From Membranipora membranacea (Eukaryota > Bryozoa > Gymnolaemata > Cheilostomatida > Membraniporidae): a stretch of DNA of 64,000 nt. The translations under genes were made by a program, and so were the position numbers. The stretch is taken from positions 21,018,001 to 21,082,000 of the forward strand of contig OU612075.1 of the NCBI GenBank assembly GCA_914767715.1, written 5' to 3'. How positions within the stretch are numbered: position 1 is the stretch's first letter; each line of letters starts with the position of its first letter. Positions 46,301 to 58,300 of this stretch are shown piece after piece. The notes below the pieces were generated by a model. The model was not told where the DNA came from. It worked only from the letters and a program-made list of their open reading frames with translations, and searched no databases.

Positions 46301-49300
46301 AAGGAACGTGTCCCTAGTTTTTCTGTAATCGAAATCGGCTAACGTCCAATCATGTTGTTTCACCACACACACAATTAAATCAGGGAACATAACTTTAATA
46401 TTATGATTTATATCATCACAGAATGAGGATTTCCTACCCTATGATAGCAAGTAATACACTGCATGCGTTATCTTCGCTCCAAACAAGTAATTCATATTTT
46501 ACAGTGTTCCTACGTACTTAAATTTTATGTAGTTGTTTACCTGAGTTCTAGATGGTTGTTACTGAGGCGTCAATAAATGTAAATGCAAGATTTTTAGCCT
46601 AGTCCAATTACTGACACAAAGTTATTCACTGATTGAACTTCATGTAATTGACATATTATTAGCTATAGTGACTGTGATGGTATAAGAGTATCAATAAACA
46701 AGAGCTTGGGAGAAATTTGATTGAATATACAGGGGAGATAATATTCCTAGTGTGTGTTGTTGCAAAGTTGTCTATTCAGGGCAAAAGAGAAGAAGAATCG
46801 ACAATTATATAATTTCTTGCCAGGAGCTTTGGCCTGAGAAGACAATTACATAAATGTATAATTTTTTCAAAGCAACACATGAATACATTCATTATAATTA
46901 AGTGGTTGTTCTGGGGTAGCATTGTAACAAGTGATATCATACTTTCTGAATGCAGTCAGTCGGCATAGAATCAATGTGAAACATCTGGAATTGATGTGTG
47001 ATTGAGTCATACTGCTTTCTCATAATCACACATGTAGTTGGGGGGGGGGGGGGGGTGACAGAGATGATAAATGCTTCATTTCTGTATTTAGACAAGATTA
47101 AAGACTTTGTTTGAGGCTGCTCTTTTGTATCACATCTTATTCTCCATATTTTAATCTATCATGTGAGCAATTTTCAGCTTTATAATCCAAATATTGAGGA
47201 ATTTATGGCCTCTCAAACTTCCAAGGTGACGGCAATTTATCGGCAGTAAGAATCAGCCGGCAATCCCTAGGGTACGTCACTAATATTGATGATCAAAATG
47301 TTCAAATCTGTAACGGTCTCGAACCCAGGTCCAAATGGCTTTGCAGGCGACGCCGCTAATACTGATCTATATTGTCTACAAGTTAACCTAGTTGGTCCAA
47401 GTGGCGTGATGGTAGCGTTGCCTAAAGGTATTGGGACCCGGGTTCGATACCCACCCAGGTCTGAATTTTGATCATCATCTTATCTGTGTGATTATTAGTG
47501 TATTAATTAATAATCACACATAATGTCTATGCCACATGTCTATGGTTGTGACATACCCCAGGGGAAACATCCGCTTATTCCCAATGCCGATTGAAGGCAA
47601 TCACCCTGGAAGTTTGAGAGGCCATAACTTCCTCAATATTTGGATTCTAAAGCTGAAAATCGCACACATGATAGAATGAAATATGGAGAATAAGATGTGA
47701 TACAAAAGAGCAGCCTCAAACAAAGTCTTTAAGTTGTCTGAGGTAAAAGCGCAAATGCACAAAAAGTTTTTATCAAATTCAGATCTGATATTTAGAAGCA
47801 CAGTCCCAACATCACATGAGCATGCAGTTTAAAATGCATCAATAATACCAAAGATAATAATACTGCTAATATTGTAAATTGTCTACAAATTTTTGCTCAT
47901 ACATGAAAACTTTACCCAAGAGATAGTTGATATGAGAACAAGTATGCTAAATGCAGAATAAGTAACAATCTACGTACAGTCTATTACATCATGTAGATTA
48001 CGTAGGTTATGGATTGTCAGGTGAGCTAAGAGTCACCAATAGTGTAAGTACTATGATTGTGAGGAAGCAGAGCTGGATGGAATGTACTTGGCTGTAATAC
48101 ATCTTAAGTGACTGACAGGCAGGCTGGCTGGCTGGTAGGCAAGCTGGCTGGCCGACTGACAGAGCATGGGCCCATGCCAGGCAGTTTCCAAAGTTATTAT
48201 GAATACTCTATTAGAATTGATAGTCTAACCCTATCTGCACTATGAGATTGTAAAAGGTCCCTCCGCTATGTGGGTATAGTTCTGTCAAAACCAAATATTT
48301 CAAAGTCCCTGGTATATATTTTTTGTAGGTCTTGTTTAACACTCAGCGGAATCTGATTGTACCAATAGCCTAGTGTCTCATTTTGATAAGTTTTGCCCTT
48401 ATTTTTGGGAGCTGCTGTGGCGTTTAAGTGCAGTATTTTTACAGCTCCTTGCATGTCTTGTGAGATGTGACTGAATTCTCCTATTAATGTATAGTTTGTG
48501 GCGCACGGCAGTGATGACCAGTATTGTGGGGTCCAGTGAATATCAAGTTTCTTTGCAACTGTAGCAGATTCTAACCTGAAATAATAAGATGACCAAGAAT
48601 TGACTATCTACTGGTTTATCATCCCAACCACATGTCTCACAAAGCAACCTTGTTCCAGCGCTGTATGAACGATAGAAGATTTGTTGGGACGATGCACTGT
48701 ACTCGCCACAGCCATATACCTGGTGAATAACACTGGATTAGATTTTTGTATAAATGCAATAATAGGAATTGCTAAGCAGTCATCATACCTTTGCCAGTAA
48801 TTAGGAAAACAAACGGCACTGTTGCAGATATTGATCAGTAGCCACTACAATAAGATTTTACAATTTACCCTCCGATCTTGGAATATAGACGAGCTTTCTC
48901 TACGATGCACTGAGTAAACTGAGTGAAGGTGAGCGGCGGCATTCCTTCCTTTAGCCATTTACACGGTGTCTTGAGCCAGAGGCAGTATGGTCCGTTCAAA
49001 GCTTTGTTTTTGTATGCGGATACCAATCTGTCCCATGGGTTCCTACAAGCCAAGAAAAGGATATCCCTGAATATAATCTCTTACTGACACAAACTAGCAT
49101 ACATAAGTATTATATTATATATATAGTTATTTCGAGTCACTTCTATGTCCATAGATTAGAATGTTACTCAAGCCCAAAATCTATTCAAATTGCCTGTAAT
49201 TTCCTAGATGAAGCGCTCAAACGGCGGCCACCGTACTTGCCAATATAAAGGGATTTCATAAAAATAATCTATAATCCCATTATACCATTAAAGATTATCT

Positions 49301-52300
49301 GCATTGGGAGGTCCCTGGTAGTAGATCTAACACACTATTTGGATTCCTCACGTCTTTTTACATCTAGAGTCCAAGTTCCAAATCTCTGTGACAATCCTGT
49401 GAGGAAAAATGACCTGAAACAGAAGTGCTGACTGTATTGGTTAGAAAAATTTTTATTTGGGAATCCCTCCTTCAAAATTACGTATTGGCGGAAGTAATAT
49501 TACCACTGTTGCTATGTTGCAAGCTGAAAATTGGTTGTTTTCTGTTGGTGTTTTCTTCCCATGAAATACTTTTAGTGTCTTGTAACACTCCATTATCTTC
49601 TTCTAGTTGAGCTGAAATGTCCTCAAGTTAAGTAAAGAGATGGGTATTAGACACTATGAAAGTATTTCATAAGCAGAAAACAACAACAGAAATCACTAAT
49701 ATTATAGTAATTGCGATGATGTGAGCTCCGCCCCTACGTCATCCTGAAGTAGGGATTCCCAAATAAAAAGTTTTCTAGCCAATAAAGTCAGCACTTCTGT
49801 TCCAGTTTATTATTCCTCACAGAATGGTCACAGAGATTTGGAACTTGGACTCTAGATGTAAAAAGACATGGGGAATTCAAATATTGTGTTAGATATACTA
49901 CCAGGGACCTCCCAATGCAGATAATCTTTAACTCAACGCTTAACTCAACAGCCAATGGTGTTGATTATGGCTGTCCCTTGCCAAACCAAGCATATATAAA
50001 ACATTTGGCAATGAGACATCCTTGAGCATGCTGTGTAAAATAAGTACTTAATTGTACTTTCAAATGTTTTCCATAATAACAAAGCAAACATGATTGTTAT
50101 CGTCTGTGGTTAAAAAGATGAATTTTCAGTCACTAGTGTACTATCTCCAGTGGAACGTTTTGAAAAATTGTCTTTTTACGGAATCCAGATAAAGCCAAAA
50201 CAAAGAAGATAACTACTTCAAAAAATATGTTTACAGCGCCATGTGACAGGTGTGGTAAGGGCCCTTGATGCCTTAGGCCTTCCTCATAGGTCTCAAGAGG
50301 TAATGAAGATTTTTCACAACGTGGAACAAGTTTGTACAACATGATGTATGAAGGCCACCTAATAAACCTGAAGTACCATCTGGTGCAGAAGGACTGTTGA
50401 TAAATATTGCAGAGAATGAATATGAATGTTATTAACTGTCAGTATTTGTTAAGGTAACTTGAGTCAACTAACCCAGTGTCAGGTTTATTCAGCCTTGTGA
50501 CGCGGCAAACTTTTTTTCTTTTGTCTACCAAGAAAAACAAAAAAAAGTGCCGCAGGACAAGGCTTAACCTAACACTGGGTTATTTGACCGAATAAATAAC
50601 ATTTCCATGATTATTCTCTGCAATATTTATCAATAGTCCTGCTGCACCAGTTGGTTTACTGCCCTTCTATAACTTCTAATTTCGTTTATCCAGGTTAAGC
50701 GGTTTATATGTTTTTAAGGTCAGTTTGATTTAGTTCAAGGTCAGTGACAAGCCCTACTACACAACGTATCCAGTAGTGACCGCCTCTGTGTTTCGCCCTC
50801 ATATCATAGTGAGCACAATAATTTGAGTTCCACCTCATACAACTTACTCACCTTATAAAAATTAGCCTCTCTTTGTAAGTGATCACTTCACTGATATGAT
50901 TTGTAACCTTCATACCGGCGTGATCAAGGGGAGACTCCCATCCCCACCTATAACAGCCAAGTGTGTAATTATATCACAAATCTCAAGTCTCGCCTCCTCG
51001 CAATTCTAGTATTGTAAACATAGCCGTCACAATATCTATACGACAAACAGAGACTTGGTTTTGTGCATTATGACAACGCTCGTAACACCAGCCAAATGAC
51101 ACCAATCTAGTATCACGGATGTAGTAATAGCGTATAGTATCATACAGTATAGATTTAGTATCACAATTATATCGTATATATGTATATATATATATATTTT
51201 GTATATAAAATATATTTAAGTACCATGCTAGATAAAACTCATGAGAATGAACACGGCGACTTTTCTCAAAGTGAGAGCCAAAACAACTTACTTGAACTTT
51301 TTTTGATTGGGTTCATCAGCTTTTCCAGCATTAGCAAACATTACAAACGTCCAGGTGGTCCATCCACACTTAGCAATGGGGTAATATGCATATGACTTTG
51401 TACTCCTTGTCACAATATATCGATTGTATCTAGACTTGCTATCTCGATTGCTGTATAATACAGAATAATATATTATTATGATATAGTATTATGTGTGAGT
51501 CCAAAATGAATCGGAAGTTAACTCCTATTGGATGCAACTCAAAATACTTGCATTGAGGCAAAATGATGTGAAGGGCTGCCTGGGTACTCTGCCTGTGTGG
51601 ACATGACATACTGCATAGTAATAGAAAGGAGATATGCAGGCCCGCACGGGGTCTTATTTGGAAACTTGGCATAATGTTTGAGTCTGCAACGCAAGTCATG
51701 CTAAAGGTGGCTTCCTTCCTTCCCATTCAATGTAACAGGAAGGTGTGACAATGGTACGGCTGGCTGCTTAATATAACTAAACAAAGAGTGTCGGTTAGGT
51801 TTGGTCCAGACTGTCTAAACCATAGACTTAGCCTAATATACTCAATATATATATTTTGAATATATATAATATATATATATATATATATTATTTATTATAA
51901 ACTCTAAACCATTGGGAAATCATACCTAATTTTTGTAAATATACATGAGCTTACAATATTATTAGGTATTTAATTCCAGGGCACATCAAGCACTGGCCAA
52001 AAAATAGACCAAGAAAAGCTGACTAAGAAAAATTGACTAAGCTCTATGACCACCCTACATATTATGTATTCATATTATCACCTTTTGCATCGATCCATAA
52101 CATCCCTTGCCCTCTGTCTCATAGCTGAATATGGAACATATGGTGCTGGGACGGTACTTTGTCTCATAGGGTCGGGAGGTGCCGTCGCATTAGGGGTTAT
52201 CACTCTTAGGTTATTGCTACCTGGTGTCTTAAGTTGGTCTGCGATAGACTCCACGTAGGTGTTCAGCAGACCACGAAGCTCCTCTGTTTTCTGAAGCTCA

Positions 52301-55300
52301 GATAGACCATCAGCTGACTGGTTTGAAGTGCGGAGCACAGCAGCACTGATGTTTAATTGAACCTTTTGAAGAAACTAAAACAATAAGATGTTTAATGTAT
52401 TTGGCAGTCCCTCATAATCACTGAGAAAGTTGTAGCAAATAATATTGACAGAGCAGAGCTTCAATGACCACAGTAACACACAATGAGGAAATAGCAGCTA
52501 TTAAGGCTAGGATAGGCCACTAATATGTACTATATTGTACTATAAGGTAGCCTTAGTCTAAGTGCTCAGACTCCAAGGCGCAGGGAGTTACCTGCGCCAG
52601 CTATCAAAAAGGGGGAGAGGAGTTTGATAGCTGGCGTGGGTAACTCCCTGCACCTTGGAGTTTGAGCACTTAGACTAAGGTAGCCTCAACGATATGATAT
52701 CAGTTATAATATTTCATGTTAATACTACACAGCAGGTTATTTATCCTGAAAGGTAGAGTTACTTGCTCTAACTCTACACTGGCAAAATACATGTAGATAC
52801 AAAGATAAAAATATGTGTGGTCTTATCTCAGCATGCACTGCTGACTATGCTGAAAAATTGACCATCATAATCACAAACGCATTCCTAGTTGTTTCACAGG
52901 AATAATGACAACCAGCTGTTTGGAAATTGAACTTTGCCAGTATTATGTGGTCGGAATGCTCTTTGTTAATCGTTAAATTGAAAGAAAAATTGCAACTCAA
53001 AAAAACCTCTTTCAAAATCTTTTTATGCCAAGCGCTGCAAGCCACTTTGTTTGTTATCTGATTGCGCAGCCACTAGCCATGTAATTAAAATTAACCACTT
53101 TACATGTTTATGGGCTACCTTACCTGCCGTGCATCTTGGGAAATATATACTGGCTGATGGCGAGAAGTTAGGCCGAAGCTCTTTGTATCATTGTAGTGGT
53201 ACAACAACCCTAGTCCAGAGACCAGGGTCAGGGTCACAAACGCAGCTTTTAGCTTTGTATGCATCGCTCTACAAACAAAGAGATAGTAATATTTGTGGTA
53301 ACTACTGAAGTAAATCGACCATTTTTTTGTAGTTAAAAGAAATGACTGGCAACGCAAAAAAAAAACTCGTATTAAATCATTCCAATTTCCGCTAGACTTT
53401 ACGGTTATTGTTGTTGATTTTTTTTATTGTGAAACAACCAAGAGAAGTGTCTCATGTAGAGTCTGAGCTGTCAGAAGGCTCTTATTGTGTAGCTCATGTA
53501 ACATGCGGGACTCTGGGCAAGCACAAACCGATGAGGCTCACAACTCAAGGTCTAGGAACATGTATGTTGCTGCAGCGCAGGTCTTGAATTAATTTGCCCA
53601 TAATTAAAAGGTTTTTGACCATTTTGAAGAACTAACATCTGTTTGTGATATGATAAGTGTAACGCTCATGTAAACTGGTGTACACGGGAGTTAGGTATAA
53701 TCGTGCATTTATTCATCACCCTATAATTACGTATAAATTTCCTGAATGTCCAAGTGTATTATTCATGGTCTGTTTATTGCCTAATTCTGTAATAGGTTGG
53801 TATCATCGAAAGTAAGATGAGAATTAGCTATGATGTTACCCTTCAAACTCAGACCTAGAAGTGAGATAGGTCATCCCTCTCTATGCAAGCTCTATCAGGA
53901 GTCACCTTTACGATATATCAAAGCGCTAGCTGGGCCTCTAACGCTTCATAACTGTAGATATGCCTATGTTTGTCCCATCAAACAAAACGGGCCCATCTTA
54001 CAAAGCTTGTCCCATGGAACAAAGCATAAGTCCATAAGCAATCTAAATGAACAAAGATTGCTCTCATTATTCAATTGTACTTAAACAAAAGAAGTTAGTT
54101 TTGAGTAGCACTATGTAATTCAGTGAACTTTGATTTGCTTCTCTTTGCAAAGAGATAGCCCTTGAAAATCTGTCAAGATCGATAGTCCCAACCCAATGTA
54201 TGTTTGCGAATACGATAATTGTTCACAAAAGTGACTAGTAGGACATTCCACAATTACATTATCAGGCATCGCAAATATTGGCTTTCTCTAGCCTTGATTC
54301 TTTTCAGCAAAAGACCTATAGACTGCACTTGCACTATCATTAATCCCCCCTCCCACCCTACTCTCCTAGCTAGATGGTTTGGGAACCGGTCCGTATCAGA
54401 ACCTGCCTTCTTATAACAGTGGTAAAGCAATGTTTATTTTTTCTCACATAATTAGCCGATGGATTAAAGAAGCCTTCAGGGTTTTGTTGAAGTTCTGATG
54501 TAGCATCTCATGATCTGGTAGTTTTCGCACCTCTAAGAGCCAGCGGATCGTCATTCCAAACTTTTACCTACCCGTTCTACCATCTCATATCTAACTCTAC
54601 AGTACTCAATCCCATTTCATAATGTACACAGAATACACAACCTGGTACCTCGAGGTATCGGTATTCGGTACTCACTGATGTAGTCTCTGGATGAGAAGCA
54701 ATCCGAGAACTTGAAAGCACAGAACTGCGATAATAGTAAACATATTCCCTTTACTACTACTACCTGTAGACTACCATAGACTATGGAGCACAACGTCAAA
54801 CGTTTTGTCATCATCGTGAGTTGCGTGAAGTACTGGTAATGCTCGTGTTTCTAGAGGTCATGGCTCTCATGGTCTCAACACACTGACAGCGGTTGCAATC
54901 TCAGCAGATCCACGATTTGGTTTTGTGGGTACACATCAATCTTCCGAGGCTTATATGTTAGTAATGTGACGGCACGCAAAGCACCTTGCAGTCTGAGGTT
55001 GCAACTGCAGATCAAACCGCTGAGGGTCAGCCGAGGCTGCTGTCAGCATATATGTTAACAATGGCGACATTGTGCAAACTGCGTAGTGTGTTTTGACTAT
55101 GAAAACGCAACCCTCAATACAATACTACTTTTGGAGATGAGGTTTAAAGTTATGACAGATCTTAGTTATTAGAGTAGTAGGCATTTCTGACTCTATTTTC
55201 GAAGGCCTCCTTGATTCTACTTACACATTGTGTTGGACACCCATAGTGTGATTGTATTTAGCAGTCATTGTGTAGTCGCTATGCTCTATGTCTGGATAAT

Positions 55301-58300
55301 GAGCCATTGAAGATAAGTTGGCAGCATAGTTGGGGATCATTAATACCAAGAAACAGTATAAAACCCAGTACCGTCAACATGCTAAAAGCAGGCAAAGTTT
55401 GTAACCAGCGTAGCCAGTTATTTATGAGCACAAAAAACAGAAGTTTGGGGCTGATTTGTCCTATCTCAGTGGCTTAGGTTAGATCATAATGTAGTGTAAC
55501 TGATATACTCGCTCACCTATGTATGTACAGCTCATGAAGCCTATAAGTTTCACTCCCAACAGTTGTCTGTCAACGCTACCATGATCTATGGGAGCTACGC
55601 AAGGTACTGGCACAATATCATAGCCCAGCTTTTGCAGTAAGCATGCTTCATTACTGCATTGCCCTATATAGAAACCTGTGAATGAATAGACACTATTGTG
55701 TGTCTACTATCTACCAAATCAATAAAATATTGTCGCCAATGAGCTAAACCTTTAGTTCATTGTTGTCACAATGCACAATGCACAATGCACAATGTCACAA
55801 TGCTCTTTTGCAAGGCAGTTTCGCTTTCTCGTAGTGATCTAGTACACAGTAAATTACTAGCCGGGGCGGATGCAACATATATGCCTGCATTGATATTCAA
55901 CATGCTGATATCATCTTATAAATAATGCACAAGTGATTCATGCTACAGTCATTTCCTCAAAGCGAATAGGGATGCAGCAAACTTTTGAGATGTAATCGTT
56001 TAGCCTAATAACCTTATCTCAGTTGCCCTACTTAGATAAGTCCAAACATTGATTATAAATAAATGCCCTAGGTCAGTTTTGTACTATATGACTATGGAAG
56101 GACGATGAGAAAGTCTGGTATTGAGAACACTAAACATTTGATATCAATGGTAGTTATTGGGAGGTGTACAGATAATATCAAGTGTTGTTAAATTTCCTCA
56201 TTGTATCGTGCCAAAAAATTGTTTATAGCCACAGCACAAAATTTATGGTAACTATGCAAAATTTATTGGCAGTGTTCAAGTTCAAATGTTGACAAATGTA
56301 AATTACAAATTTGTTCATGGTTGAAATTGAAACAGTTTGTTAGTCTTTGTTTGAAAAGCAACTCACCTCAACCCTGACAATACTGACAAGTGACAATTTA
56401 GTTAGGAGTGGAGTATTTTGGTATAATTACAATGTAGGCCCAATGAACTTAGTTCATTGGTAGGCCTATCCGAAGGTCGCTGAGCCCATTCATAGCTTAT
56501 AAAGAAAAAAGCTTTGCATGCATTGACTTTGAGGGCTGTATAAACGTATAGCCCCTTCAATCAAGGACATAACGTGATGGGGCTTTTCTGGTAACATGAT
56601 GACAATGACAATATATTTGATAACCATATTATCCTTGTTCCGGTGACAACATGTTGTGGTGATAGCTATCCCTCAACAAGGACATTATCATTATCAAAGA
56701 TACTGAAATCATTGTCATTATTGCAATGGCTTAGTAATACAGGTCTACTAAAAATAAACAATTATATGTAACGAAAAAGAAAATAAATTCAATAATATAC
56801 AAAATAAAATTACAATACGAATACTAGTTGCAATGTCAATAGGTGTACTATTTATGCTCATACATACAGGGCCGATGTATGTAAAATCTTTTTTTTAAGC
56901 TACATTACATTATTCATGTAGTGTAATTTGATATACCATATTTTCTTGTAGGTCCTTGGGCTGCCGAGCAAATATTATTTTGTAGCAGAAAATTTATGAT
57001 CAATACTTAGGAGATAGCCTTCAATTATTTTATTGTATAGATGCCACAGATTGTATGGCAGAAATCTTTGAATGACCCGTGTCTATAAAACCCTAGACCA
57101 AGTTTGGTCCATTTGCCTGCATTCGGAGTCACCCCTGGTCCAGTGGAGGGGGGGGGCAACTGGAACGCAGGCAAACTAGATCATACTTGATTTTATAAAC
57201 ACGCTGCCATTTTTGAATAGGATTAGGTTCCTATTTTGCACAAACATGTTGTGTAGCCTACACTTCTTGTTTTGTATGATTGTAGTGAGCACAGCCGACA
57301 TTGGTTTTTTGGAGGTAGGCTGGTTATTGATGGCGACGAGAAACCGCTATCTCTGTTCAAGCTGGTCAAGGCTACACAGGAGAAGACAAACCAGAACAAT
57401 AAAATCAAGTTCTCTGACAACAGCAGGTGGGTTCTTAGTTTGAATTCTGTATACCAAAAGGCAGATACAACATCAGTAGCGCGCATATCACTGCACAACA
57501 CACAGATCTTCAGTTAGAAACTGTGAGTCAAGGGCTGTTGAATTAAGGCTTCTTCTCAGGACTGTCAGCTGATGGGTAAATTATCTGTAGAAACTGAGGG
57601 AGCGAAATTAGTGGACTAAGTGAAATCTCACTATTTTCGACTGGCAGTAAAAACTTCACATTTTCACCTATTTCATTAGTCTGAGCCCCCCCCCCCCCAT
57701 CCTCTGATCCTCTGTGTGGCAGCTCAATTTATATTTATTTTTCTTTGCTTGCACTCATCATCACAACTACATCGTTCGCTCGCCCTCATATTATGTACCC
57801 ATTCAATCATATTATAATAACTTCTCTCAAAAACTTTCTAAACAAAACCCACCACCAGCATCATGTCATCACCAAAACCATGTCATTCCAGCGCCATCAT
57901 ATTATGTTATAATCACTTCTCAAAACTGTCTAAACAATACCCACCACCAGTGAGAGCGCCCTCGTTTTATGAGACAATGACAAATCAGATTGTTTCCACC
58001 GAAACAAGAATGCAAAAACCAGACTGTTTAAAACCAAGACCAACCTCAGTAAGGCCACATCATATCCCAATCATACTGTGTAACCATGGGATGTGGACGA
58101 GACACCCTACACCATGCTGTCCTGAATTTACTCCTTTATATTAACCAGTAGTCTTGTAACGTGGCTACAAAAAAGGTCGCCGCGGCTGTTGTTGGTCTAA
58201 ATCGCAAGGTCTGTCTGCCTCTACAGCGTGGCCAATGTATTCAGCGCCAAGTTCCTCTTAGTTTGCATGCAGGTTGGAGCACACATGGGCACAGAGCCCA

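Noticed and set aside
47286-47471. Possible tRNA gene at about 47390-47460
   Set aside because: A and B boxes are recognisable, but no acceptor stem pairs and the T arm is incomplete; it is better read as part of a SINE-like or MITE core.
53830-54084. 84-codon plus-strand open frame
   Set aside because: No similarity I can recognise and no neighbouring exons in phase; probably chance.
57714-58144. Overlapping plus-strand open frames in the PFAS intron between exons 6 and 7
   Set aside because: They arise from a local internal repeat rich in CCACCA and TCATATTATGT; the PFAS exons splice across it.
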